Below, piece by piece: positions 17,284 through 26,055 of a stretch of 64,000 nucleotides of DNA. The stretch is taken from contig NZ_JAMQAW010000009.1 in NCBI RefSeq assembly GCF_023701525.1, positions 22,875 to 86,874 of the forward strand, in the 5' to 3' direction. The stretch's first letter is position 1; each line of letters starts with the position of its first letter. The position numbers and the translations under genes were made by a program. Origin of the DNA: Streptomyces albipurpureus. Its GTDB lineage: Bacteria; Actinomycetota; Actinomycetes; Streptomycetales; Streptomycetaceae. The notes beneath the pieces are model-generated. The model saw only the letters and a list, made by a program, of their open reading frames with translations, was not told where the DNA came from and ran no database searches.

Positions 17284-19203
17284 TCAGGAACGCTTCCACC
17301 ACGCCCGAGACATGTCCCGCAGCGTATTGGTGCCGCAGTGCACCTCACCGGAGCCCGCGTGGTACGTGTACCAGTCGTCGATGTACACGGTGGTGAAGCC
17401 CGCCTTGGCGTACGCAGAGCTCACCGCCGTACCGAAGACGTCCTTGCCGTCGATGACCGGGCCCCACTGCTTGGCCGACAGATAGCGCGAGTCGCTCAAC
17501 ACCACACCATTGACCGCGCCCGGCACATAGGCGCCGTTCTGCCAGACGGCCGGAGCCGCCTTGCCCTGGGCGAACGGCTGCTTGCCCCGCTGGCCCATCT
17601 TGAACTTGCCGAAGTAGTCGCCGCCGAGCCGCTGGAGCTTCTGGCCGGTTGCCGCCGGGCCGCTCAGCGAGCCGCGGTAGTAGAGGCCGGGCACCCGAAC
17701 CACCTCGGCGTCGGTGATCCCCGTCTCGGCCTTCAGCAGCCGTAGATTGGCCTCGATCCGCTCGGTGGCCAGCTTGTTGTCCGCCTGGAAGGCCTGGCTG
17801 GCGAGCACCTGCTCAATGGTCTCCGCAGGCGCGGGCATCCCGAACTTCCCCGGCACGGAGAACATCTTCTTGCTTCCGTGGCCCTCAGCCTTGGCCTTCT
17901 TCAGCAGGCCGAGACCCCCCTGCGGGTCGGCGATCCCGATCCGCCAGCCGCGCGCGGTCTTCGCGGGCAGGAACTGCACGAACTCATCGACGTGTCCGAC
18001 CCCGAGCCAGGCCGTGTCGAGCAGCAGCGGGGACTGCATCCCCTGCGAAGCGAGGAAGGTCCGCATCGACTTCGCCGGCAGTGACTTGTAGTCGGGCCGG
18101 TGACCCATGATGATCCGGCCCGCCGGATACTCCTTGCCCCGGTGGGCGTAGGGCGGAATCGTCTCCAGGTTGCCCATGGAGTTGAGCGTCCACTCCTCGC
18201 TGTCCAGCGCGCCCGCGACCTGCACCACGCCGACATCCTTGCCGCGCAGCCTCTCGAACAGCTCCCGGCCGGCGCTCCGGTCGAGCTGGGCGGAGCGGAT
18301 CAGCACCCGCATCGCCTGGGTCCTGCCACCCGGTCCCGTCATGCTGACATAGCCGGGTTCAACGAAGTCCTGTGCCCACGGGTCGCCGTACTTGGTGAAC
18401 TTCTTCACCGGCTTGGTGATGCCAGCCGCCTTGACCTCGCGCTCCAGGTCCCGGACGAACTTGTGCTGCTCCGCCACCAGCTCCGGATAGGTGACGTCCT
18501 TGCCCAGCTTGGTGACCAGGACCTCCTGGGCCTTCTGCCGATGGTGGTGAGTCAGTACGGGTGCCGTCTTCAGGAGTACGTCGTCCGAGACGGTGGTTCC
18601 ACCATCGGTGACGCTCAGCCGGACCTGGACCCGGCCGTCCCACAGCTTGGCGTCCCGCACCACATCGGTGGCCTCGATGCCGAACTCCACACCGGAACGC
18701 AGCTCGGCTGCGGTGAGCCGATCGGCTGCGGCGAAGTGCTTCCACTTGCCGCCACGGTTGATGAACAGCCGGGCCTTGCCCTTGCCCACGATCGTGACGC
18801 TGCCGGTTGCCTGACCCGAGACCCCCGGGGCGGGAACGGTCCTCAGCCGCGCCAGGTCCGCGGCGTCACTCGCCCCGTTCAGTACGGTGTCGGCGGCGTC
18901 ATGACAGGCGGCGAGTTGGGCGTCGGTGAGCGGCTTGCCCGTGCTGCTGCGGGTCGGGCAGCGCTTGGCATCGTCATCGATATTGGGCAGGACCACCGCA
19001 CCGCGAAGGCGCGTCCAGCTGTCCTCACCCGATGTATCGGTTTCTCCGGTGACATCGACCTTGCCGTCCCGGTTGATATCCGCTCGCAAATCCGTTTTCG
19101 GTGCGGCGGATGGTGCCGCAATGGCCTGTACACCTCCCGTGCCAATGAGGATTCCGGCTATACCGGTGGCCATAGCGGCGTTTCTCCAGCCCTGGATACC
19201 CAA
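17284..19203 (-). CDS. Secreted protein-arginine deiminase (PAD family)
   Basis: Seen: 639 residues from a TTG at 19203, chosen because GAGGAGG lies six bases upstream; earlier in-frame starts have no ribosome site. A Sec-type signal peptide ends near VQAIAAPSAAP. A dockerin-like calcium loop DINRDGKVD lies at about 42-50. The C-terminal catalytic domain carries all residues of the PAD active site: Asp279 (in DPWAQD), His404 and Asp406 (GHVDEF) and Cys623 (EVHCGTNT), which correspond to D350, H471, D473 and C645 of human PAD4. Reaction: converts peptidyl-arginine to citrulline with release of ammonia, normally calcium-dependent. Inferred: acts outside the cell on unknown proteins. It is monocistronic. 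Confidence 0.9.
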   Translation of the reverse strand: MGIQGWRNAAMATGIAGILIGTGGVQAIAAPSAAPKTDLRADINRDGKVDVTGETDTSGEDSWTRLRGAVVLPNIDDDAKRCPTRSSTGKPLTDAQLAACHDAADTVLNGASDAADLARLRTVPAPGVSGQATGSVTIVGKGKARLFINRGGKWKHFAAADRLTAAELRSGVEFGIEATDVVRDAKLWDGRVQVRLSVTDGGTTVSDDVLLKTAPVLTHHHRQKAQEVLVTKLGKDVTYPELVAEQHKFVRDLEREVKAAGITKPVKKFTKYGDPWAQDFVEPGYVSMTGPGGRTQAMRVLIRSAQLDRSAGRELFERLRGKDVGVVQVAGALDSEEWTLNSMGNLETIPPYAHRGKEYPAGRIIMGHRPDYKSLPAKSMRTFLASQGMQSPLLLDTAWLGVGHVDEFVQFLPAKTARGWRIGIADPQGGLGLLKKAKAEGHGSKKMFSVPGKFGMPAPAETIEQVLASQAFQADNKLATERIEANLRLLKAETGITDAEVVRVPGLYYRGSLSGPAATGQKLQRLGGDYFGKFKMGQRGKQPFAQGKAAPAVWQNGAYVPGAVNGVVLSDSRYLSAKQWGPVIDGKDVFGTAVSSAYAKAGFTTVYIDDWYTYHAGSGEVHCGTNTLRDMSRAWWKRS

Positions 19204-20338
19204 GGTGGTCCCTCCTCGATCGTTTGCCTTTCGAGGGGTAAGAGGGTTGAGCGGCTGGGCGGGTTGACGCTTTCCTGATAGCTGTCTCAATTTCTGAGAA
19301 TTGACTTAATAACGCGTAGGGGGTGCGACCGGGGAATGAGCCTGGCTACCTCGGAAGAGTGAGTGAAATCGCACCCTGAGAATGACGCGGCCGCATTTGT
19401 CCGCCGGTAAGGGCTGTTCCGCAACCCCTGACGGGCGTGCGACGACAGCTACGTACGTGCCTCTTACGCACGTGCCTCTTACGCACGTGCCTCTTACGCA
19501 CGTGCCTCTTACGCACGTGCCTCTTACGCACGTGCCTCTTACGCACGTGCCTCTTACGCACGTGCCTCTTACGCACGTGCCTCTTACGCACGCGCCTTTG
19601 ACGCGCCGACACCCGCACGGCCGGGCTCGGTCGAGGCCAGGGAATCGGCCAGGGAATCGGTCATGGAGATGGCCGTGGAGATGGCCGTGAAAATGATGGC
19701 GTTCAGCCGTTCGGAGGCACCGTGGAGCCAGTGGGGTCCCCTTGGCGATCGATTCCAGCGGTCAGGGCGGCGAGCCGGGTGTGATCACTCCGGTTGCGCC
19801 CGGCGACGTTCCGTGGCACCGGCGAGCGGTAACCGACCGTGATCACCGCGGCGGCGGAAGCCTGGGCGGCGCCCCGGGGTGCAAACAGCCCCGGGCGGGT
19901 CCCGCTACTCCTGGGCGACCCGGGGCCCGGACCCGGGCTTCCGGTGACGGCGGGCAGTGGTACCCACCCACCACAGCGCCGAACACCCCGCTCACAAGGC
20001 TCCTCGCCCTTTGCCGCCGCTTCGCGACTCCTCCTGACAACCCACCTGACGAACCGAGGCTGACCAACCGAAGGGGAGCGGCGTACCGCTGCCCCCTGGC
20101 CGAGAGCGGCTCCCGAGATGCCTACCCTCCGTGTCCGGAGCGGGCAGCTCCGTACCGCTGATGACCCGTCATCAACGCTGCTGTGCCCCGTCCGCAAGGC
20201 TCCGATTGAGCCGACCGGGTGGTGTTCATCAGAAGAACTGCGTAGCGGCTGCGTCGGTCCTTCGCAACTTGAGCCGCATACACATCATGAGAAAGGTATG
20301 TAGATCGCCCAACACGAACAATGGGGAAGTGAGGGATC
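19204..20338. other. 1.1-kb gap with tandem repeat and no supported gene
   Basis: This holds the promoter of the arginine deiminase gene, the 15-bp repeat array at 19455-19604, and sequence without a convincing reading frame. Open frames across the array encode only repeated pentapeptides (HVPLT on one strand, RKRHV on the other). Confidence 0.6.
19455..19604. repeat. Ten-unit 15-bp tandem repeat
   Basis: Nine perfect copies of ACGTGCCTCTTACGC (19455-19589) and one degenerate copy (19590-19604). Perfect identity suggests recent expansion or a protein-binding array. Confidence 0.95.
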
Positions 20339-21301
20339 ATGGCCGCCATCAAGGTCAGAGATCTGTGGACCAGCTTCATCACGGCATTCTTCGCACTGCT
20401 CGCCTCGATCGGGCTGACGAGTGCCGCATCCTCGGCAGCCGCCCAGCCCATCGCCCAGACGCCGGAACTGCCCGCCCTGCCCCAGCAGGAGCGCAAGGGA
20501 GACGGCGCGCGGGCGGTGGTGCCGGCACAGAGCAGGCGCTGGCGGCCGGCGGTGCGCGAGAGGTCGCTCCCGCCCACCATCAAGCAGCGCATCAGCGCGG
20601 AAGCGCATGGCTCGTCCCCGTCGGTGCGCAAGCTGCCCATCCTTGACGCGGACCCGATCGCCACCGCGATCGCCGGCGCTCGGCCCGGATCTGCGGCCGG
20701 CTCCAGCAGGGCCCGCTGGCTCGGCCGTGGCAGCGCTGCTCAGCCCGCCGTCGAAACCGGTGGCGCCAAGAGCTCCACCACTGACACTCGTACCACTCAC
20801 TCATCAGCGAGCACCGGCATGGATGCCTCCCCCTCGGCCGGGGCCCCCGCCGTCGAAGGTGATCACAGCGCTTCCGGGGGACCGAGGGACGGCGCACTGT
20901 CCGAGGCGCCGGTGGCACCCGTGGTCCAGATCGTTCCCGTTGGCTTGAGCGTTCCCCACTCGCCGCAGGGAGTGCCCACTGAGGAGCACCGGTGCGGGGA
21001 TGCCGACGATACCGACGGAGCTCTCGACCAGCGGGGGTCCCTCGACCAAGGCCAGGACGGTACGGCGGCCGGCGTGGATCGTCATCGCGCTCTGGTCCCG
21101 CACGGTGAAGGCGCTGGTGCCGATGTCGATTTCGGTGTCGGCGTTGACGGGGTGGACGGGGTTCTCGATCAGAGTCAGGGCTGTGCCGTGGGCCCGGATC
21201 ACGGGCGGGTCCTTGACCTGGACCAATACCGCGCTCTTGCGCTCGATTCGGATGCCGACGACGACTACCCGGGCGCATCACAGACACTCAACGCGGCATG
21301 A
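20339..21301 (+). CDS. DUF6344-like secreted or membrane-tethered protein, extended C-terminus
   Basis: Seen: up to 320 residues. A hydrophobic N-terminal segment (residues 10-35, FITAFFALLASIGLTSAASS) could be a signal peptide or anchor. A conserved-looking stretch RSLPPTIKQRISAEAHGSSP lies near 78-97. Inferred: the first ~110 residues match my memory of the DUF6344 family found beside DUF5324 and cyclophilin genes in Streptomyces. The remaining ~200 residues are Asp/Gly/Ala-rich and unlike the start. In 20804-21226 the opposite strand has an equally coding-like frame, so the true 3' end is uncertain: a frameshift, an extension or a separate minus-strand gene are all possible. Confidence 0.5.
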   Translation: MAAIKVRDLWTSFITAFFALLASIGLTSAASSAAAQPIAQTPELPALPQQERKGDGARAVVPAQSRRWRPAVRERSLPPTIKQRISAEAHGSSPSVRKLPILDADPIATAIAGARPGSAAGSSRARWLGRGSAAQPAVETGGAKSSTTDTRTTHSSASTGMDASPSAGAPAVEGDHSASGGPRDGALSEAPVAPVVQIVPVGLSVPHSPQGVPTEEHRCGDADDTDGALDQRGSLDQGQDGTAAGVDRHRALVPHGEGAGADVDFGVGVDGVDGVLDQSQGCAVGPDHGRVLDLDQYRALALDSDADDDYPGASQTLNAA

Positions 21302-21335
21302 GGTGCCGGGAGACCAGCAACCCTCCCGGCTCCTC
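21300..21335. terminator. Bidirectional hairpin between convergent genes
   Basis: GAGGTGCCGGGAG (21300-21312) pairs with CTCCCGGCTCCTC (21323-21335) with a single T-T mismatch, between the ends of the DUF6344-like gene and the convergent DUF5324 gene. Confidence 0.7.
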
Positions 21336-21344
21336 ATACGGCGG

Positions 21345-22034
21345 TCAGCGGCGTTCGTCCCCGTCCGCGGCCTCCGCTTCGTCCTGCTTCGCCTGCACCT
21401 CAGGGTCCAGAGCCTCCGGGCTGCCGTCGACGGCGGCCAGCGGATTGCGCTCCGAGACCTCGGTGGCGGCGGGCGGCTCCACCAGCCAGTCGGGATTGGC
21501 CTGCCGGTCCCACCACTTCCAGAGGGCGAAGGCACCGCCGGCCACCGCACCGACGATGGCCAGACCCTTGCCGAACCGTGCGGCCTTGGAACGCCGTTGG
21601 TGCTTCTTGATGAGCTTCTGAACTTCCTTCGCGGTTACCTGACCACGCAGCGCTGCCAGTGCGGCAGCGGAGCGAGACGCAGCTTCGTCCCGTACGGGAC
21701 CAGCGGCTGCAACCGCGTGTTCCACGCGCGGCTTGGTGTAATCCGCCGCTTGACGAGCGGCTTTCCGGGTCTGGAGTGCGGCTCGGTGCGCAGCCTCGTC
21801 CACCTTCGGCGGCACATGCGGTGCCACAAAGGTGTCGTATTGAGTACGGGCCTGGTAGCGGGCCTGCTTCGCGGCCTTGTTGACCTTGGGTGCGATCCGT
21901 GCACGAGTCTCGTGTGCGTAGAGCGCGGCCTGGTCCTTGGCCGTTCCGGCGTATGGCGCCACCACTTCCGCGGCGTGCAGCACGCTCTCCTTCGCCGAAT
22001 CGGTCGCGGCGCGCACGCTGTCCATGCGGGTCAC
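21345..22034 (-). CDS. DUF5324 family membrane-associated protein
   Basis: Seen: 229 residues from a GTG at 22034, preceded by GAGGAGGA at ideal spacing; longer in-frame starts upstream have no ribosome site. The first ~150 residues are Ala/Lys/Arg/Glu-rich and helical, with repeated AA-x-x-A patterns that suggest an extended amphipathic helix or coiled coil. One hydrophobic segment lies near residues 160-178 (GLAIVGAVAGGAFALW), followed by a charged tail. Known: this family sits next to ppiA in Streptomyces and has no assigned function. Inferred: a single-pass membrane protein with a long helical cytoplasmic domain. Confidence 0.8.
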   Translation of the reverse strand: MTRMDSVRAATDSAKESVLHAAEVVAPYAGTAKDQAALYAHETRARIAPKVNKAAKQARYQARTQYDTFVAPHVPPKVDEAAHRAALQTRKAARQAADYTKPRVEHAVAAAGPVRDEAASRSAAALAALRGQVTAKEVQKLIKKHQRRSKAARFGKGLAIVGAVAGGAFALWKWWDRQANPDWLVEPPAATEVSERNPLAAVDGSPEALDPEVQAKQDEAEAADGDERR

Positions 22035-22402
22035 GGGAATCCTCCTCCTCGGTGGCGTTCCTAGCCCTGGGGCGATCCCCAGCGCGGCATTTCTCGCCTT
22101 TCCGCCTGTTCGAAAATCATGCCTGTTGACTGCCATCCCGGCATGTGGGGCGGGCATCCGGGTCAATCCGCCACCGTCGCCCGCTGCGCGCCGACCGCAC
22201 CGAGCGGTCCTGGCTGACCACGTCGAGTGACGGCGATCGGCGACGCTGAGTGATCGCAATCGACCGTGCCGGGTACGGGTACTGCCCAGATTCCCGGTGG
22301 TTTTGCGCCCCCTGGGCGACCGGTGCCGCAGGGTTTCCGTCTGCGCTCCCGTTCCGTGCGAGGATCGGAGCCGTACAGAGCAGTCTTACGGAAGGCAGGA
22401 CC
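22035..22402. other. 368-base divergent promoter gap
   Basis: Lies between the divergent DUF5324 and cyclophilin genes and should contain both promoters. I see no further gene, RNA or repeat in it. Confidence 0.5.
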
Positions 22403-22933
22403 GTGGCCGAGCAGCTTTTCGCCACCCTCAAGACCAACCACGGCGACATTGAGATCCGGCTCCTGCCGAACCACGCGCCCAAGACGGTGAAGAACTTCGT
22501 CGAGCTGGCGAGTGGCGAGCGCGAGTGGACCAACCCCTCGACCGGCAAGAAGTCCAAGGACCGCCTCTACGACGGCACGGTCTTCCACCGGGTCATCGAG
22601 GGCTTCATGATCCAGGGCGGGGACCCGCTGGGCAACGGCACCGGTGGTCCGGGCTATGAGTTCGCCGATGAGTTCCACCCCGAGCTGGGCTTTGACAAGC
22701 CGTATCTGCTGGCCATGGCCAACGCGGGTCCGGGTACCAACGGCTCCCAGTTCTTCATCACCGTGTCGGCCACTTCCTGGCTGACCCGCAAGCACACCAT
22801 CTTCGGCGAGGTCTCCAACGACGCCGGCAAGAAGGTCGTGGACGCCATCGCGTCCCTCCAGACCAACCCGCGCACGGACCAGCCGCTCAATCCCGTAGTG
22901 ATCGAGTCGGTTGTCATCGAGACGCGCGGCTAG
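22403..22933 (+). CDS. ppiA: Peptidyl-prolyl cis-trans isomerase, cyclophilin type
   Basis: Seen: 176 residues from GTG 22403 with GGAAGG upstream. Cyclophilin motifs are in order: TVKNFVELASG, FHRVIEGFMIQGGD with the catalytic Arg, and NGSQFFIT. There is no signal peptide, so it acts in the cytoplasm. Reaction: cis-trans isomerisation of X-Pro bonds, normally sensitive to cyclosporin. Known: a cyclophilin gene occupies the same oriC-proximal position in other actinobacteria (M. tuberculosis ppiA). The gene stands alone, with a strong hairpin after it. Confidence 0.95.
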   Translation: MAEQLFATLKTNHGDIEIRLLPNHAPKTVKNFVELASGEREWTNPSTGKKSKDRLYDGTVFHRVIEGFMIQGGDPLGNGTGGPGYEFADEFHPELGFDKPYLLAMANAGPGTNGSQFFITVSATSWLTRKHTIFGEVSNDAGKKVVDAIASLQTNPRTDQPLNPVVIESVVIETRG

Positions 22934-23043
22934 GCGGCGGTCCCGCGCGTCCGCCAAGGACCGCGGAACAGCGCCGGGGCGCCCGTAGGGAGAAGCACAG
23001 GGCCCGACGCGGGCACGTTCCTCGGCGAGCAGGGGAACAAATT

Positions 23044-23075
23044 CGCCCCGTCCATCCGTCTGGATGGACGGGGCG
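23044..23075 (+). terminator. Perfect 14-bp-stem hairpin before the rhomboid gene
   Basis: CGCCCCGTCCATCC (23044-23057) and its exact complement (23062-23075) flank a four-base GTCT loop. It most likely ends ppiA transcription, but it is only ~30 bases from the rhomboid start, so an attenuator role is possible. Confidence 0.7.
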
Positions 23076-23106
23076 GTGTGTTGCGTCGGGAGGATTGAGG
23101 GATCTC

Positions 23107-24003
23107 ATGGACCAAGCGCCAGGCAGTCCGCAGGGGCCACAGGACGCGCCGAGCCTGCCCAAGTGCTACCGGCACCCCGACCGTGACACCGGCATCAGCT
23201 GCACCCGGTGCGAGCGGCCGATCTGCACGGAATGCATGATCAGCGCGTCGGTCGGCTTCCAGTGTCCCGAATGCGTACGCACCGGTTCCGGTACCGGCCA
23301 TGCCCCGGACGCCAATCGGCCGCGCACGATAGCGGGCGGCAGCATCACCGATGACTCCTTCCTGGTCACCAAGATCCTCATCGGAATCAACGTCGCCGTC
23401 TTCGTGATGGTGCTGGCGCTGGGCGAGCGCTTCCTCGCCGAGACCGAGCTGATCGGATACGCCTACAGTCCGCAGCTGAGCGAGATCGTCGGGGTGGCGC
23501 ACGGCCAGTGGTACCGACTGGTCACCGCGGTCTTCCTGCACCAGGAGTTGCCGCACATCCTCTTCAACATGCTCGGCCTCTGGTTCCTCGGCAGGATCGT
23601 GGAGCCCGCCCTCGGCCGTAGCCGCTTTATCGCCGTCTATCTACTCTCCGGCCTCGGCGGTAGTGCGCTCGCCTATCTCCTGGCGGCGCCGAATCAGCCG
23701 TCCCTCGGTGCCTCCGGCGCCATCTTCGGTCTGATGGGTGCCTTCGCGGTGCTGGCACGGCGTACGAACATCGATATGCGGCCGGTCCTGATCATCCTCG
23801 CGGTGAGCCTGGTGCTGACCTTCACCCGGCCGGACATCTCTTGGGAAGGTCATATCGGTGGACTGGTCGCCGGAGCTCTGATCACCCTCGGGCTGGTGTA
23901 CGCGCCACGGGATCGACGGACTCTGGTCCAGCTGGCGACCTGTGCGGCGGTGCTGCTGTTGATCCTGGCCACCGTCGTCGGCAGGACCGTTTCACTCACC
24001 TGA
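23107..24003 (+). CDS. Rhomboid intramembrane serine protease with N-terminal zinc finger
   Basis: Seen: 298 residues from ATG 23107 with GAGGGA just upstream; a TTG at 23095 is possible. Residues ~15-60 form a B-box-like zinc finger (Cys/His pairs in CYRHPDRDTGISC, CTRC, CTEC and CPEC). Six to seven hydrophobic helices follow. The rhomboid active site is present: Ser in GASGAIFG and His in WEGHIGGLVAG. Role: cleaves transmembrane substrates within the membrane; substrates are unknown. Known: zinc-finger rhomboids at this locus are conserved in Streptomyces. Inferred: the finger may recruit cytoplasmic partners. Confidence 0.93.
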   Translation: MDQAPGSPQGPQDAPSLPKCYRHPDRDTGISCTRCERPICTECMISASVGFQCPECVRTGSGTGHAPDANRPRTIAGGSITDDSFLVTKILIGINVAVFVMVLALGERFLAETELIGYAYSPQLSEIVGVAHGQWYRLVTAVFLHQELPHILFNMLGLWFLGRIVEPALGRSRFIAVYLLSGLGGSALAYLLAAPNQPSLGASGAIFGLMGAFAVLARRTNIDMRPVLIILAVSLVLTFTRPDISWEGHIGGLVAGALITLGLVYAPRDRRTLVQLATCAAVLLLILATVVGRTVSLT

Positions 24004-24504
24004 TCGATCGGTTGTCCACAGCGGGTGCCGGATCTCGCGCGAGGTGTGGGGTACATGTGTGCGGCTTGTCACGGAGTCGTGTTTCCCCAGCAGGGACAAG
24101 GGGCCCGCCGCATCACCAGGATGACCTAAGCAGTCACACCGGCGTCAACCTCTTGAAGGTTATCCACAGATCGTCTGACCTTTTCCCCACTGTGGACAAC
24201 TCTGTGGATAACCTTGGGGCAGAGCTTGACGAGCAGGGCCATCAGGCCCTACGAGGCTGATCGCGCAGCGCCACCGCCGGGCCCGTCCTGGCTCGGGGGA
24301 GCCCGCTAGACCGGCGGCGTCCAAACCGCCGGGACATGCCGAACGGCACGTTGGGTGACCCGGGTAGGCCAGCCGTCTCGACCAGCCACCCGGGGCCGAC
24401 CAACGCGTCCGCTCCACGAAGCAGAGCACGCAGAAATGCGCGGGCGCTGGCAAGCCAGCCCCGCTCGCGCTGGGGTGCGCCTCAGGACGCGGTCCGCTGT
24501 GGAG
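24004..24504. promoter_or_regulatory. Intergenic DnaA-box cluster region
   Basis: 501 bases between the convergent rhomboid and crgA genes carrying four DnaA boxes: TTGTCCACA at 24012-24020, TTATCCACA at 24160-24168, and inverted boxes TGTGGACAA at 24191-24199 and TGTGGATAA at 24203-24211. The last three fall within 52 bases in opposed orientation. No gene is seen. Because the gap is between gene ends, these boxes are unlikely to be promoter operators. Inferred: a DnaA-titration site, probably equivalent to one of the DnaA-box clusters known near Streptomyces oriC. Confidence 0.8.
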
Positions 24505-24762
24505 CTACTTCCACTGGGTGGAGACACCGAAGCCCGCGGCGATGAAGCCGAAGCCCACGACGATGTTCCAGTTCCTGAGGGACTCGATCGGCAGCTTGCT
24601 CTCGGTCACATAGAAAAGGACGATCCAAGCGAGGCCGATCAGGAAGAGCGCCAGCATCACTGGAGCCACCCAACTGCGGTTGGTCAGCTTGATGCTGGTG
24701 GCCTGCTTCGTCGCCGTAGGCGGCGTGGATTCCGACTTCTTGCGGATACGTGACTTCGGCAC
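24505..24762 (-). CDS. crgA: Cell division protein CrgA
   Basis: Seen: 85 residues from GTG 24762 with GGAGAG upstream. A basic N-terminus (PKSRIRKK) is followed by two transmembrane helices at about residues 31-52 and 65-81, ending FGVSTQWK, the typical CrgA layout and length. Role: a small membrane protein that binds FtsZ and division synthases; in Streptomyces it restrains septation in aerial hyphae. It is divergent from the DUF881 gene and lies in the conserved position between the rhomboid gene and pabA/trpG. Confidence 0.95.
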   Translation of the reverse strand: MPKSRIRKKSESTPPTATKQATSIKLTNRSWVAPVMLALFLIGLAWIVLFYVTESKLPIESLRNWNIVVGFGFIAAGFGVSTQWK

Positions 24763-24903
24763 GAGGGACTCTCCTGTCGATGCGCTGCGTGACCGCGCAG
24801 GGAACTGTGGCTGGTGCCGGGGCTGGAGCGACGGGGACCACTGCCCTCCCCCGGGCGTCCGTTAGCGTAGTGCTTCCGCGGCGCCTGAGGAGATAAGGGT
24901 ACG

Positions 24904-25704
24904 TTGAGCAATTCTGCCGACTCCCGGCACGGGCCGGAAGACAGCCAGCCTGGTCATGGCCCAGAGACGGTCCGCGCCCTGAAACGGCGCACGGGCCGAG
25001 TGCTGACCGCTGCCGTCTTCGCCCTCGCCGGTGTGATCTTCGTGACCAGCTTCAACACCGCCAAGGGCACCAATCTGCGGACCGATGACTCACTGCTGAA
25101 GCTCTCCGACCTCATCCGGGAGCGCAGCGCCCGAAACGGCGATCTCGATGAGTCCACGGCCGCGCTGCGCGAGGACGTGGACTCCCTCGCCGAGCGCCAG
25201 CACGACCTCACCGACGCCGAGGACAAACGGCTCGGCGCCCTGGAGGGGGCGGCCGGAACCAAGAAGGTCGGTGGCAGCGCGCTGACCGTCACCCTCAATG
25301 ACGCCCCGCCCGGTGCCCAGGCCGCCCCCGGCTATCCCGAGCCGCAGGCCAATGACCTGGTCATCCACCAGCAGGACCTCCAGGCCGTGGTGAACGCCCT
25401 CTGGCAGGGCGGCGCCAAGGGCATCCAGGTCATGGACCAGCGACTGATCTCCACCAGCGCGGTGCGCTGTGTGGGCAACACCCTGATCCTCCAGGGGCGG
25501 GTCTACTCCCCGCCGTACAAGATCACGGCAGTCGGTGATCAGGACCGGCTCAGGAAGGCGCTCGACACGTCTTCCGCGCTCCAGAACTACCAGCTCTATG
25601 TGAAGGCGTACGGTCTCGGCTGGAAGGTGGACGAGCGCAAGGCGGTGACTCTCCCCGGCTACTCGGGCGCGGTGGATCTCCACTACGCGAAGCCGGCCGG
25701 CTAG
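24904..25704 (+). CDS. DUF881 family membrane protein
   Basis: Seen: 266 residues from TTG 24904, with AAGGG and a GAGGAG element upstream. One transmembrane helix lies at about residues 35-53 (VLTAAVFALAGVIFVTSF). A heptad-like helical stretch follows (residues ~60-115), then an extracytoplasmic domain containing NDLVIHQQDLQAVVNALWQG, typical of DUF881. Known: this family is conserved next to crgA in actinobacteria (M. tuberculosis Rv0012) and is found with division or cell-wall genes; its function is unknown. Inferred: a division-associated membrane protein. Confidence 0.88.
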   Translation: MSNSADSRHGPEDSQPGHGPETVRALKRRTGRVLTAAVFALAGVIFVTSFNTAKGTNLRTDDSLLKLSDLIRERSARNGDLDESTAALREDVDSLAERQHDLTDAEDKRLGALEGAAGTKKVGGSALTVTLNDAPPGAQAAPGYPEPQANDLVIHQQDLQAVVNALWQGGAKGIQVMDQRLISTSAVRCVGNTLILQGRVYSPPYKITAVGDQDRLRKALDTSSALQNYQLYVKAYGLGWKVDERKAVTLPGYSGAVDLHYAKPAG

Positions 25705-26055
25705 CAGGTGCTCCCGCAAGACCTCTCGGCCGAGACCCGAGACTCAGGCGGTTCTCAGGATCGGCGGTTCTCGGGATCGAACGATCTTTTTCGTTCACCG
25801 GGTTGGCCAGAAGGACGCTCTAGCGATCTCGATAGGTAACGAATGGGTCGATTACCTACCGAAAGTGCCAGATTTCGCCTAGTCGGGCCGTGGGTCGGTC
25901 CTCGTGACGGGCGAGCCGCGGCCACCGTTTGATCGCCCCTGCGCGGCCGGCTGCCGCCCGGCTGTGACGGACGGCAAACCGGAAGCTTTACGCAGCTGAC
26001 CCGCTGGACCCTGCCGCCCTTTAGTCTGGAGCGGTACCGAATGGAAAGGGACGGC
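25705..26055. other. 351-base gap with an inverted repeat
   Basis: No gene. A direct repeat of CGGTTCTC...GGATCG lies at 25748-25780, and an inverted repeat TAGGTAA / TTACCTA at 25833-25839 and 25852-25858. This is probably the promoter region of the small protein-pabA-sortase operon. Confidence 0.4.

Noticed and set aside
19455..19604. CRISPR array
   Set aside because: The units are directly adjacent with no unique spacers and there are no cas genes.
19382..19690. Possible gene encoding HVPLT pentapeptide repeats
   Set aside because: No ribosome site, no conserved flanks; the frame exists only because the repeat period is a multiple of three.
24012..24211. Chromosomal replication origin
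   Set aside because: Only four boxes in ~200 bases and no dnaA or dnaN beside it; oriC in this group has many more boxes between those genes.
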